Of a stretch of DNA of 64,000 nucleotides, positions 24,591-34,756 are shown one piece after another; the first letter of the stretch is position 1, and each line of letters begins with the position of its first letter. The DNA is from Penicillium oxalicum. Taxonomy: Eukaryota; Ascomycota; Eurotiomycetes; Eurotiales; Aspergillaceae. The position numbers were made by a program, and so were the translations under genes. Below the pieces are notes generated by a model. That model worked only from the letters and a program-made list of their open reading frames with translations. It was not told the origin of the DNA and did no database searches. The stretch is from positions 3,658,001-3,722,000 of the forward strand of contig NC_064655.1 of the NCBI RefSeq assembly GCF_001723175.1. Reading direction: 5' to 3'.

Positions 24591-24964
24591 TTATTTAGTT
24601 CTGGCCTGAGAAACAGGGATTGGAGAGGCATGAGTCGTGTCTTCGTGAAATTGTCGAAAAGTTTTGTAGAGGGTGCGAAGGTCTCTAGTCAGGCATCAAG
24701 TCAGTACTCTTCCATCAACTGAACTAGTCTCAGCGCAAGAGAGTCCACCTACCAATGCTTGCTTCCCTGTGGGATACCTTGGCCGGCAAAGGGGCCCGGT
24801 GGGAAATTGTATTCATCGTCCAGATCGGTCTTTGCCGCCATGAGAGGGCCCCATTTCTTCTGAACGCTGCTCATGTGCTTTCTGAGCCGAGAAAATAATT
24901 GAGACGGAGGAATCTCTTGAAACGAGCTCGTCTCAGTGACGGATGAGGATGCTGATTTGCTCAT
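24591..24964 (-). CDS. Small unknown protein (92 residues predicted)
   Basis: I do not recognise the family. The ATG at 24964 opens a hydrophilic frame beginning MSKSASSSVTETSS, with a helical segment LFSRLRKHMSSVQKKWGPL. Read without splicing it stops after 71 residues at 24749. An intron at 24683-24777 (donor GTATCC, branch TACTGAC, acceptor AGAG) would instead join FAGQ to DLRTLYKTFRQFHEDTTH and end at a TAA at 24591-24593. The exon sum is then 279 nt, a multiple of three, and the second exon reads as plausible protein. The donor is weaker than usual, so either form is possible. No signal peptide or membrane segment is visible. Confidence 0.45.
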
Positions 24965-27378
24965 TTTAGATTTGAAAGATGGAGGTTATGAAACAACAGC
25001 GTGAAGGGGCACTTCGTAGCCCAAAATGGAGGTAAAATAAAATGGACTTGGAGAAGTAAAGTTTACTGGATGGAAAGGTCTTGGACTCTCTGAACAATAG
25101 CGATGAGCAAAAGTCTTATATAGAAATAAGTAGCCTCTGTCAACCCTATTATTGCTCTTATGCAGGCAAAATTTTTCACGGTTCTCTGCCATTTTTGGTA
25201 TGCACCTAGACCGTGTCGCAGCACCTCCGGCGAAGTTTCGGTCCCTGTCCGAGTCTCCGCCGATAGGTGCCGAGCGATCTCCGATATCACAAAATGTCAG
25301 CAACGAATGACGACTGCAGGTCGCTCTGCCCAGCTAGCTTATGGCCACGTTCTTGGCCACTGTCCGTGGTTCACTCCTACTTCTCCCGAAGATCTTGCGG
25401 CTGTTCCTGAGAGTCTTCATTCTCCTGGCTCACCGGGACATTTCACTTGCTGGGAAGTGCATGGATTTTGTAATAAGGGTCGTTTGCTTTGACTCTTCGT
25501 GATGGGCCTCCCAGTGGAGGCAATCCCTTACATCCCGTCCCGAAGCGGAGACCATCTCCTCTATCTCTGACGCGACTTGATTGGTTCAGGCTCTCTATGT
25601 GTACAGCGCCAGACACGAGTAGAAAAAAATTCCATATTCCAATCGTCGCCGCACATTGGAGAATGTACCTGATAGACTGACCAGTGCGTGCTATATCAGA
25701 GCAGAGAACAATGTGAGGCGCGAGCAGAGACATGAAACTCTGTCATGTCGCTGAACGTGGAGGTTCTCGAAAGCTCTTCAGCTGGGCAACCTGATGACTT
25801 CAACTTATATGTGGCGGACTTGACGCTGTTGCGGACTGAAGGATATGTTTTTAATATGCTTCTCATACGATCAATGATGGTCGTGAATTCGGTGGGTCTC
25901 TACTGTATCTGCTTTCGGCAGAGCCCGGTACGAGAACGAACTTTTCTTTCCTTAGGTTTTGCATTTTTCTTTTATTTTCGCCGTCTGAGAGCTCATCCGG
26001 TTTGCTGCATTTTGGCACTCACCGAATGGACCAGAATAGCCCAACAGATCCAGACCTCTTGGCTCGACCTATGCGCCAAGACCAGCAATGACAGTCCTAG
26101 GGGTTGGATTAGACCATTTCGACCTTACTTCAAGCCAATCTTTGGGACTTGAGCCTGACGATCCTAGGATACTCTTGACGGTTGTCAATCACTAGTCGAT
26201 CTAGAGCAAAATAATGCGGTGCCTCCCTGGCACTGGACTTGCTTTCATGGACCAATGTTAGCTCCATGGGGCAAAGCTCGTAAGCTTACTCTTGACAAGG
26301 CGCCTCTACAAACCGAATCGATGATTTCTTCCGAGAGGAACACTCGCCACCAGGCTGGACATATTTCAAACCACAGCTTCAAGAGATCTAACTCAAATGC
26401 CCTCCTCCGATCTTGCCCGAGGATCACCCGCAGAGCACTTACAACAAAATTCAGAAAGCTCTGCTTTCAGTTTCCACGAGTCCGGCAAAATCTTGCCAAA
26501 TCTTTTCAACCATCGAGAAGAGCCCCCAAGAAAAGACAATACTTCCGAGTTTTCGACCCTCCCACAACGAGGATGTGAAATGCTCACCTATTTCAAGCAC
26601 ATCTCATAGGAATACAGAGCCTTCACTTAATGGCGACGAAAATGCGCTAACCGCGCGTCTCATTATATGATGTGTGCCCAGGTAGGGGAACCGCATTGCA
26701 GGCATAATCACAAACAAGCCGCAGCCCATGTTTTCTACTGCGATACTGTGAAGAAGCCGAGGCCGGTACGCAAAATACCTCCCATAGCTTCAAGGGGGAG
26801 TAGCAGAGAAGTAAATCAGCAGGTGATGTTCAGAATTCTGGTTGCGTGTCGGGTTTGGTGAATTGGCTCAGTAAGGCAACAGAATTACGGCCATACTCAT
26901 CATTTGGAATCTCAATGACGAAGTAGAAGCAGTCGTCGCAGTGTAATTTACGAGCAGGAGAGAGGTAAGTCCTGATTCCCTTTTGAAAACAAAGGCTGAA
27001 ATCTATTGATAGAGCAAAGTACCCTTCGTATCATTGAAATCTCACGGATAGGCCCGAGCCAAAAGATAGTTCTTGACCGCTTAATTATTAGAATGGACAA
27101 AACAAGCCTGAGTCAGTCACTTGGGTAGGCGGTGGGAGCCGGATATGCGATGTCGGTCTTGTGCCCTCCAAAGCCAATCATCTCCTCCCACCGGACTCTT
27201 GAGAGATCCACCTGCTTGCGGCCCTCGGTGACGAACAAGAACCAGGACGCTCGTGTACCCCAATATTATGGATGGAACACGGTAGTCATACAGGCCAAAG
27301 AAAGATGACGATGGAGGTGTCACCAGTTTCACCATCCGGCTTGCTTTAATATATAGCTACATGCTCTTGCTGGAGTAG
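24965..27378. other. Large divergent intergenic region
   Basis: About 2.4 kb between the start of the small minus-strand gene and the start of the TamA-like regulator. It should include both promoters. Several 100-135-codon frames (for example 25745-26152 and 26219-26578) lack recognisable motifs and conserved-looking composition. No tRNA or repeat seen. Confidence 0.5.
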
Positions 27379-29225
27379 ATGGCCTCACGGTCGCGAAGGG
27401 ATATTGTGCGACGTCCCTGCGACCGCTGTCGCCAGCGCAAATCACGATGTGTTCGAGATGCCGGGAAAGACAACTGCACCTCATGTGAGTTGCATAATCT
27501 AGGATGCACCTTTCTCCATGGCCCACAACCACGGACACGGGCCACAAGAGAACCCGATATCTCCGAATGGCCTGACAGGTATGCAGCACCGCTCTTGATC
27601 TCAGATGCAGTTACGGACACGAGCTGACGTGGGACCCTAGGTTGGTGCTGAATGGCGAGTCGCCCACGACTGTCTCTTCAACGGTAGAATCTCCCAGGAG
27701 CCATTCCAAATTCGATTCCGCCAACTCTTTGTTGAATGGCACGCTAGGCCTCGACCTGCACCGCTATTCAGAATACATCGGCCCTGCAAGCTTTCATGAA
27801 CCTACACTGCTTGACCTCAAACCCTCCACGGTCTCTCCCGGCAGAACAGCAAGATTGTGCCCACGAAGAGTCAGTGGGACTACCTCGTTCATCATCCATC
27901 CCGATGATGACGCCGCCTCACAGTCGCAGTACTGGGCGGACCTGGATCAAATTGAGAGTTGCGTTCGGCCGCTAGGTCCAACTCTCGTGAATCTTTACTT
28001 TCAGCTAGTGCATCGAACATTCCCAATTTTGGACAAAAGTGTATTTCTGGAGAAATACGCAAAGTCATACCGCAATTTCTCTCCGCCATTGCTCGCTTCT
28101 GTCTACCTCATCGCATTAGAATGGAGGTTTTTTGACAGGCGATTGGCCAACCTGACACAAGTGCCGGATGCAGTTCGTTTGGAAAAATTCGCCATGCGAA
28201 CGATAGACGACGCACGAAAGCAACCCAAAATTTCCACTTTACAGGCAGGCTTGCTCTTGCTGCAGCGGAGAGATTCATCCCGCATTGATGCACTCCCGGC
28301 GCAGCTGATTTCCATGGGACATACACTCGGTATTCACGTCGACTGTAGCGACTGGACGATACCGGAATGGGAGAAATGTTTGCGACGACGCCTAGCCTGG
28401 GCTCTATTTATACAAGACAAATGGGGCACTCTGGTCTATGGTCGACCATCACTGCTCCCAATAGAAATTGACGGAGATGACCACATGAGTGACTGGGCAG
28501 TCTGTCCATGTACTGTCCACGACTTTCCCGAAGCTACAGGTGGAGATGATGAATTTGGCGTCGTGAATGGCGCTGCGGGTCGAGACGCTTTTCTTCAGTC
28601 TATAGAGTTGGCCAAGATATTCAGCCGCATCACGGCGACATTTTGCTCTACAGGGGCAACCCGCAAGGGAGGTTTACTGGATCGCATTGGAGCATCGGGA
28701 GCACTCGAGTTAGCCAAGCCGCTCGCTCTGCAATTGCGAGCCTGGCACGCAGCACTGCCGCCTAGCCTCCAACTGGATTCAACGCCTTCTTTGAGATTGT
28801 CCACTAATGGCGCATTGCATCTGTCACATGCGGCTGCAGAGCTCATGATACATCGTGCATTACTTCGAATCCTTTCTCCTCATGATTCTTCCAGCCTCAT
28901 CGCGGCCGTTCGGGGAGCAGCTCGAGCGCGCCTGGTATCCGCTATCAATCTGATTGGAGCTTTCCAGTTAGAGCACCTACAGTCTTTCTGGGGCTTCGCA
29001 GCGGCATCACAAGTGACTTTGATTGGAGCCCTCGCCGGTCTGTTATGGACGACGAGTGTCGATGCTGACGAGGCATCCGAGTACCTCAGGCACTTGGAGA
29101 AGCTTCGCTGGAATCTTCAAGTCTGGGCATCAGCCATTCCATTTGCTCGTGAGGCGCTCCGAATGCTTGATGAGGAGATCGGTGACCTAAGTACAGCGGA
29201 TTTGAGCGCCAATGTTCAAATATAG
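27379..29225 (+). CDS. Zn2Cys6 transcription factor, TamA/Dal81-like
   Basis: Two exons with an intron at 27579-27640 (branch GCTGAC) give 594 residues. The zinc cluster is CDRCRQRKSRC followed by CTSC and a final Cys (positions 14, 17, 24, 33, 36 and 43). The body has the fungal-specific regulatory domain. LPAQLISMGHTLGIHVDCSD and the block LRRRLAWALFIQDKWGTLVY recall the TamA/Dal81 family, which acts as a co-activator of nitrogen catabolic genes in Aspergillus and yeast. It is shorter than TamA, so it is more likely a paralogue than TamA itself. It lies between guanine deaminase and the allophanate/biuret-type hydrolases, converging on the latter. A role in regulating these neighbours is a reasonable inference but is not shown by the sequence. 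Confidence 0.85.
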
Positions 29226-29958
29226 GTTGCTTTGCCAAATATCCTGAAAATATTGCGTCTTCGCTTAAAACGCACCAAAATCTAATGTCTTGATCCGCCG
29301 ATCCAAAAGTCTATTCATATCGAACTTTTATACTGTATCCTGCAGCCTAGTCTTGTTGATTTACTGATCCACTATCTCCCATGCTTCAGATTACCTTCAG
29401 TCATCTGCCCGCTCAATTACGATTCGAATAAAAGAAAGCTCCACAGCCCTGACATACCCATGGGAGCGTTTGAGAGATTTCATTCACAGTGTGTTTACCG
29501 GCAGATATGGACAAGTCATGATGTCAATATCATCATGGTTCAAACTCGTGCCGGTCAAGTAGAGAGGAATATTGTCCCCTGACCATCAACACATAAACTT
29601 TGCCTGCGTTCTTGACTGGCCAACATTGGAAGTCAAACTGAGCGCCCTCGGGTATCTGTCATGGGATCGAGGCCCACCTTCCAATTAGCCATTCGATATC
29701 GTATTCTCACAGGTTACCTAGCATTCAAACTCGCCCGAAGCCCGTTTTGTCAACGAACTGCAACTAAGGGCGCCTTCCATGATTGACCAAAGAAAACTTC
29801 AAAGCCTGCTCCATGCATGATCGCCAGATCTACCGCTAGCATCGGCCCAACTCAAGATTCGCTCAAAATCCGATCATGTCAGCGCTGCAACGAAGAATTA
29901 AATTGGAGCTCCTTTTATCTTGCTACATTGTCAAGAAATGGTATACTTCAAATACTTC
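29226..29958. other. Intergenic between convergent genes
   Basis: About 0.7 kb between the stop of the TamA-like gene (+) and the stop of the allophanate-hydrolase C-domain gene (-). Probably 3' UTRs; I see no gene or repeat. Confidence 0.55.
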
Positions 29959-31002
29959 TCATGAATCAAATGACTGGACATAGCTTCGCCATCCCCTGAA
30001 CCTGGTGATGTCCACCGCATTTTCAAGGCCGATTGCCTCGCAAATGAATCCATTCACCCAGCGTTTATTCACCAGCTCAACAGAACCGATCCCCAAAGGA
30101 GGTGCGACAGTTCCAAGGAAAGCCCCCATCTGAATCACCGGCATGTTCCATACTTCCACGTCAATTGATTCTCCCCCTTCCGCAACACGTTGCAATCCAG
30201 GCTTGCGCACTAGACCTGTTGTCTGCAGCGCATATAACCTGTAGCACGGTGCGGTGGTCGTGATAAGCTCCAAGGTTGCGCCTCGTGCAATCAGATCTTT
30301 ATTCAGAGGGAACCCCGAGAGGTGAGCGCCAACTACTGCCAAGGACATTCCCTCGTCAGTGGCGGGACGACTGTGTGCTTCCTCTTGATATTTTTCCAAG
30401 GTGACTTCTCCTCCAACCGGTGCATCAGACCAACAACGCGGATCAGGGTTCAGCATGCGTTGTTCTGCCCAAACAGTACCGCTGGGCGTCGTTTCGGACG
30501 CGAGAGTACAGCCGGGCCAGCGTGCAGGGATGGATAGAGCAGTATTGAATTGACAGCTGTTTACACCAGTCGCTGAGGGTAGAGTTGTGCTAACCAAATA
30601 GATGTTTAATCCATCTGAACTTGCAAATTCGGCCGTGACGGATTCGGGCGACTTCAATCGAACCATAACTCCAAGGTCACTGCAGGTTGATTCGATGCCC
30701 GAAGGGGATTGACAGGGAAATGTGAAATGGATCTCGGCCACCGCATGACTGAGGCTCACTGGAAGTGGCCCATCAAAGATTGATACATTCTTACCTCGCG
30801 AACGAAGTGTCAGGATTGATTTCTGTTGCTTGTGTGCGAGTTCCGGCGTTGCTATCAACCCCCAAGTACCGGATGGGTGGGAGTTGACTCGCTCGATTAT
30901 TGACAGGATGTTGCTAGGCTCGGAGATCAATTCCTGCAGAACAAGCCATTGGGAGATCGTGCATGACTGCTTTGCGTCTTCTGGCAACATTTCACTCGTC
31001 AT
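29959..31002 (-). CDS. Separate allophanate hydrolase C-terminal-domain protein
   Basis: A single frame of 347 residues from the ATG at 31002. Residues about 218-347 match the C-terminal domain of allophanate hydrolase (AtzF and urea amidolyase type). Diagnostic blocks are AHLSGFPLNKDLIARGA, CYRLYAL, KPGLQRVAEGGESIDVEVW and PPLGIGSVEL. In AtzF-type enzymes this domain follows the amidase domain and decarboxylates the N-carboxycarbamate intermediate. Here it is a gene of its own, 738 bp downstream of the amidase-bearing gene in the same orientation. The first about 200 residues are not recognised. A stretch near residues 40-85 (RVNSHPSGTWGLIATPELAH, then GKNVSIFDGPLPV) faintly recalls the start of an amidase domain and may be a relic of a once-complete enzyme; this is weak. 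No intron is required. Confidence 0.8.
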   Translation of the reverse strand: MTSEMLPEDAKQSCTISQWLVLQELISEPSNILSIIERVNSHPSGTWGLIATPELAHKQQKSILTLRSRGKNVSIFDGPLPVSLSHAVAEIHFTFPCQSPSGIESTCSDLGVMVRLKSPESVTAEFASSDGLNIYLVSTTLPSATGVNSCQFNTALSIPARWPGCTLASETTPSGTVWAEQRMLNPDPRCWSDAPVGGEVTLEKYQEEAHSRPATDEGMSLAVVGAHLSGFPLNKDLIARGATLELITTTAPCYRLYALQTTGLVRKPGLQRVAEGGESIDVEVWNMPVIQMGAFLGTVAPPLGIGSVELVNKRWVNGFICEAIGLENAVDITRFRGWRSYVQSFDS

Positions 31003-31739
31003 CGCGTGTACTGGATCAAGGATTGATCATTTGTCAAAAGCTTGTGAATGAGACTTGGTCGCCAAACTGCTCAACATGACGCCCCCTGCAACACCAAGCA
31101 AAATCCCAAAATTCTCGTGTTCTCACCACAATTAAAATTAACCGAGACGGAGATTTAGCGTTTCCTGGTCAAAAGAACTTGGAAAAAAAGATAGAGTCAA
31201 TCTTTTACATATTCCTTCGCCCTTACGAGCCTGATGATCGAGTTCGTCCATCGTGGGTCTCGTTATCAGCATCGCCCACACTCTTCCCGCGCCATCGCCC
31301 ACCGCGCCGATCGCGCCGATCGCGCCGACGGGCGCTGGTTAGCGAGCAACGAAAGACAGACGAATCGGCGCTTAATTCACTCGCCAAGATTACAACTACT
31401 TCGACTCGTGATGATGCAGACCACAACCTTGGGAAGTGACGCGACGCCTGCGTGAGGCTGGGCCTCTGGAGTTCAATCGGGATAAGGGCTACAGTAGCGG
31501 GCGCAAAAATAGTCGCTTTTCCCTGGCCTCTTGCCGTGAGTGAATATCTACAAAGGGCTAGGGGAAGAAAATGGAGCTATTTCGGTGTTTAACGAGATGC
31601 TTGTCTCAAGCACGACCATTTGATCTGTAGTTGTGTAAATTTACTCGTCGGTTGCGTACTATACAAGAGGGCGCTTGTCCAAGGTAATGTGATCTATCAA
31701 TGGGAGCATTCTCGCCCATCGCCCATGAACTGGGACCTT
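31003..31739. other. Intergenic: C-domain gene promoter
   Basis: About 0.74 kb between two minus-strand genes. It holds the promoter of the C-terminal-domain gene and a GC-rich 9-bp tandem repeat at 31303-31328. Only two dispersed GATA-type sites (near 31190 and 31694) were noticed. Confidence 0.55.
31303..31328. repeat. 9-bp tandem repeat, nearly three copies
   Basis: The unit CGCGCCGAT occurs at 31303-31311 and 31312-31320, with a partial third copy at 31321-31328. It is a short, perfect GC-rich repeat in the promoter interval of the allophanate-hydrolase C-domain gene. Function unknown. Confidence 0.8.
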
Positions 31740-33969
31740 TCAGCGCTCGACAGAACTCTCAAAAACTCCCGCGATATCAAGAACCTTTCCATCGTAGCCA
31801 CTTCCGCCAAGGAAGGTGATTCCAAACGGGAGCTTCACTTTGTTCTCCTTCACCCATCCAGCTCGAACACTGACACCGCATAAATCGACAACGTTGCCTG
31901 CGTGTGTGAAGGTGCCCAGCTTGGAGTTCAAAACCAGGGGATCATCTAGCATCTCTTTGATTGTGGGGTGGAAAGGTACGCTCGGCACAACCAACGTGTC
32001 TATTCCACCTTCCAATGTGTCAAAGGTTTTGCGTGCTTCCATAGTATACTGAGACTGTGCAGCTTGGTCCTGGAATACTTGCCAGGCCTTGACCTCAGAA
32101 GAAAGAGCAGATTGAAATATGTACCTTGTCGTGGGATGTAGTGTGTCAATGTTATTCGCGAAGAACTCGTGGCCCATGGATGCGAGACGTTCGTGCACGA
32201 GAGATCCATCGTAGAGCAAGTCACCGGCCTTGGCAAATGGCGAATAATCGACGTGGACCAGTCTACCACCACAGGACTGCAACTTCTCCACGGCAGCTTC
32301 AAAAGACTCTTTATATTCTTTGGAGCACATGTTCAGTAATGAAGGTGGAGGGATGCCAAACGTGAAGCCGCCTTCCTTTGGGCCTCGGAAGTCCACCTTC
32401 CAGGTCGACAGACCACTAGGCGTCTTTGCATACGGATCCGAGGAATCATGCTGGTCCATGATATACCAAACATCCCGCGCATCTCGCAGAGTAGGTGCCA
32501 TGATGGTAATGGTATCGAGACTTTTACATGCCGGCACCAATCCCCTGGCAGAGATGGTGCCCTTGGTCGGTTTAAAGCCGACGATGCCATTCAACGCCGC
32601 AGGGACCCGAGTGCTTCCAGCCGTATCAGTTGCAACAGCAAATGAAACCAGTCCCGCGGCCACGGCGACGGCTGATCCTGAGGAAGAGCCACCGGAAATA
32701 TGGGCTGAGCTGTAGACACAGTGCGGAATACCGAACGGAGATCGACATCCTGAAAGACCGGTCGCAAGCTGATCCAGATTCACTTTTCCAATATACAAGG
32801 CGCCTGCGTCAAGTAGGTGCTGCACAGAAGGAGCTGTTGAGTCGGCAGTGTACGCGTAGCTCTCACAAGCTACCGTTGTGACGACGCCCACCACGTCAAT
32901 GCTATCCTTCACGGCAAACGGAATTCCAAACAGCGGAGGTAAAGGCTTTCCCGCATATTTCGTAGACAGAGCCCTGGCTGCTGCCAGGGCGCCTTCTCGA
33001 GACTGCTTGGAGATCCAAACGGCAGGATCGATTGACTCATATTTCTCTATCCTGTCGAAAACGGATTGAACAATGGTTTCGGGATTCACGATACCGCTTT
33101 TGTATTGTCGCAGTAGCTCAGCGATACAAGGAAGACCGGATTGACCCAAATCAGCAGGCGCATGGCGTTGCGTTGCGCAAACCCTCTCTGCTTCGGTAAT
33201 AAAGCTCGAGCTATGACCGATGTATCCGAAGAGACCATCCTGGCCGCATATGATGTCGAGTGAGGTAGACACCATCTGCTGATCGAACCCACCCGTACAG
33301 TCGGATAGAATGCAACATTCATATCCGCGATCATTACATTCTCGCAATGTCGTTGTCACACAGCACCTTTTTTTTACACCTTCTGTATCAGCCAAACCAG
33401 TCTGCAGACGGCCAGATTTTCAGAGGAGATTCAAACTGAACTTACTCTGTTGTGACGCCCGCAAAGAGCAAGTGCGTGATACCTCTCGCCAAGAGTGTTC
33501 TATGCAGTCCAGTGCCCCAAAAACTCCCCTTTCCTGGTTTGTCGATGACCGGCTCCCCGGGATATGGTTTAAGCTCGTCAATGATGTCGTGGCCCCATTC
33601 TCCTCTCACTAACAGCCTTCCCATCGGACCTTGATCCCCGATACCCATCGTGTGATGACCATGTGGTGCACTGATTTGTCTCAGCTTCTTCGCCGCGGGC
33701 AAGTCCGAGAGATCTGGGCGATGACCCTCCCGAGTATGGATGACCTGCATTCCCATGGCGCGGGCAACCTCGAGTGCCTTCTGAACATTCTTCACAATGT
33801 TGCGTACCGAGGAGAAGATTTCAGGATTTCCGCATTGAATGGATCCGAATCCGTTCGGATCCAGAAAATCTCTTTGCATATCAATGATGATGAAGGCGGT
33901 GGTCGCCGGGGGGAAAGTGAAGGGGTAGGGCCGGGCGTCCGGCAGGGAGAGCTTGGTTGTTGGCGACAT
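31740..33969 (-). CDS. Fused isochorismatase-type (biuret hydrolase-like) and allophanate hydrolase amidase protein
   Basis: Two exons with an intron at 33367-33445 give 716 residues. Residues about 15-230 form a cysteine hydrolase of the isochorismatase fold with the triad Asp30 (FIIIDMQRDF), Lys144 (VIDKPGKGSF) and Cys177 (GVTTECCV). The EGHRPDLSDLP and GPMGRLLVRGE blocks recall biuret amidohydrolase (BiuH) relatives. With no stop and no usable Met, the same exon runs into an amidase-signature domain (about 250-700) with Lys328 (FAVKDSIDV), the GGSSSGSAVAVAAG serine cluster (402-404) and nucleophile Ser426 (DTAGSTRVP). NLDQLATGLSGCRSPFG and SARGLVPACKSLDTI are allophanate-hydrolase-like. 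Biuret to allophanate to N-carboxycarbamate plus ammonia would be coherent. The usual C-terminal domain is absent and is encoded by the next gene. The ATG at 33969 is preferred because the frame upstream has no family resemblance. Confidence 0.85.
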
Positions 33970-34756
33970 CTTGTTTGGGCGATCTGATAAATGAGCTCTC
34001 AATTTCGCTCCATCGAAGGTGTAAATGTGAGGGACTGTCAACAGGCGCCAAATATTATATAGCATAAACCAGAGGTTGTCCTCGACATCTCGCTGAAGAG
34101 ACATCTCCGATCGCCGACCTGTACGGCGGCCCTAAGCTGGCCGCGCCGTTCACCGCGCCGCCTGAGATAAGATAAGATTTCCCCGCAATTCAGGTACATT
34201 TGAGTACATCGAGAATGAAGGGCTCTAGTACTTCGCCGTGGTGGAGATAAGATAAGGCTGCCCCCCATGCCCGCCCCGTGACGATAAGATTGGGATGTAC
34301 GAGTGCCGGCGTGGGGGGACAAAAAAGAATCGGCTTGATCATATTTGGCAAGAGACAGTGGAATGATGCTGTCGGCTTTGCTGATGATTTTTTCACATTA
34401 GGCGTGAAGTGATCCAAAGTCTGGCAGTGACTGTTTGCTTCAACACGTAGGAAATAGTGACATGATGCACCGCCGCTCGTCCAATTTTCGGACCATGGAT
34501 ACAAACACGTAGGTGCGTAATCCGATTTTGTGCGATACACTTGAATCCATGGATTTTCAATGAGGAGCTCGCTTGCCATCTTTCACAACGACGATTCATT
34601 TCTGCGCAGGGCTCTCGTCTCGTCGGGTGATCTTGGAGACGGGCAGCTTCCCCCCTTCTCATTACCCTGGCCCTTACTGTGAGCAGATGGGAAAGCATCA
34701 ATTATGGGGGTTTCCTCATTAATCGTGATATCAAAACATTCCAATTGAAATCTCTT
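33970..34756. other. Intergenic: fusion-gene promoter and permease 3' UTR
   Basis: About 0.8 kb. It contains the promoter of the fused hydrolase gene, including the GATA cluster described separately, and the 3' region of the permease gene. No other gene is visible. Confidence 0.6.
33986..34287. promoter_or_regulatory. Cluster of six GATA-factor (AreA-type) sites
   Basis: HGATAR-type sites lie at 33986-33990, 34166-34170, 34171-34175, 34246-34250, 34251-34255 and 34283-34287, all reading GATAA on the plus strand. Two are tandem pairs in the identical 13-mer GAGATAAGATAAG at 34164 and 34244, exactly 80 bp apart. They sit 17-318 bp upstream of the ATG of the fused hydrolase. AreA/Nit2-type GATA factors activate nitrogen catabolic genes through such paired sites. 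Occupancy is inferred. Confidence 0.6.

Noticed and set aside
25745..26152. 135-codon plus-strand frame
   Set aside because: No motif or coherent domain; probably chance in a large intergenic region.
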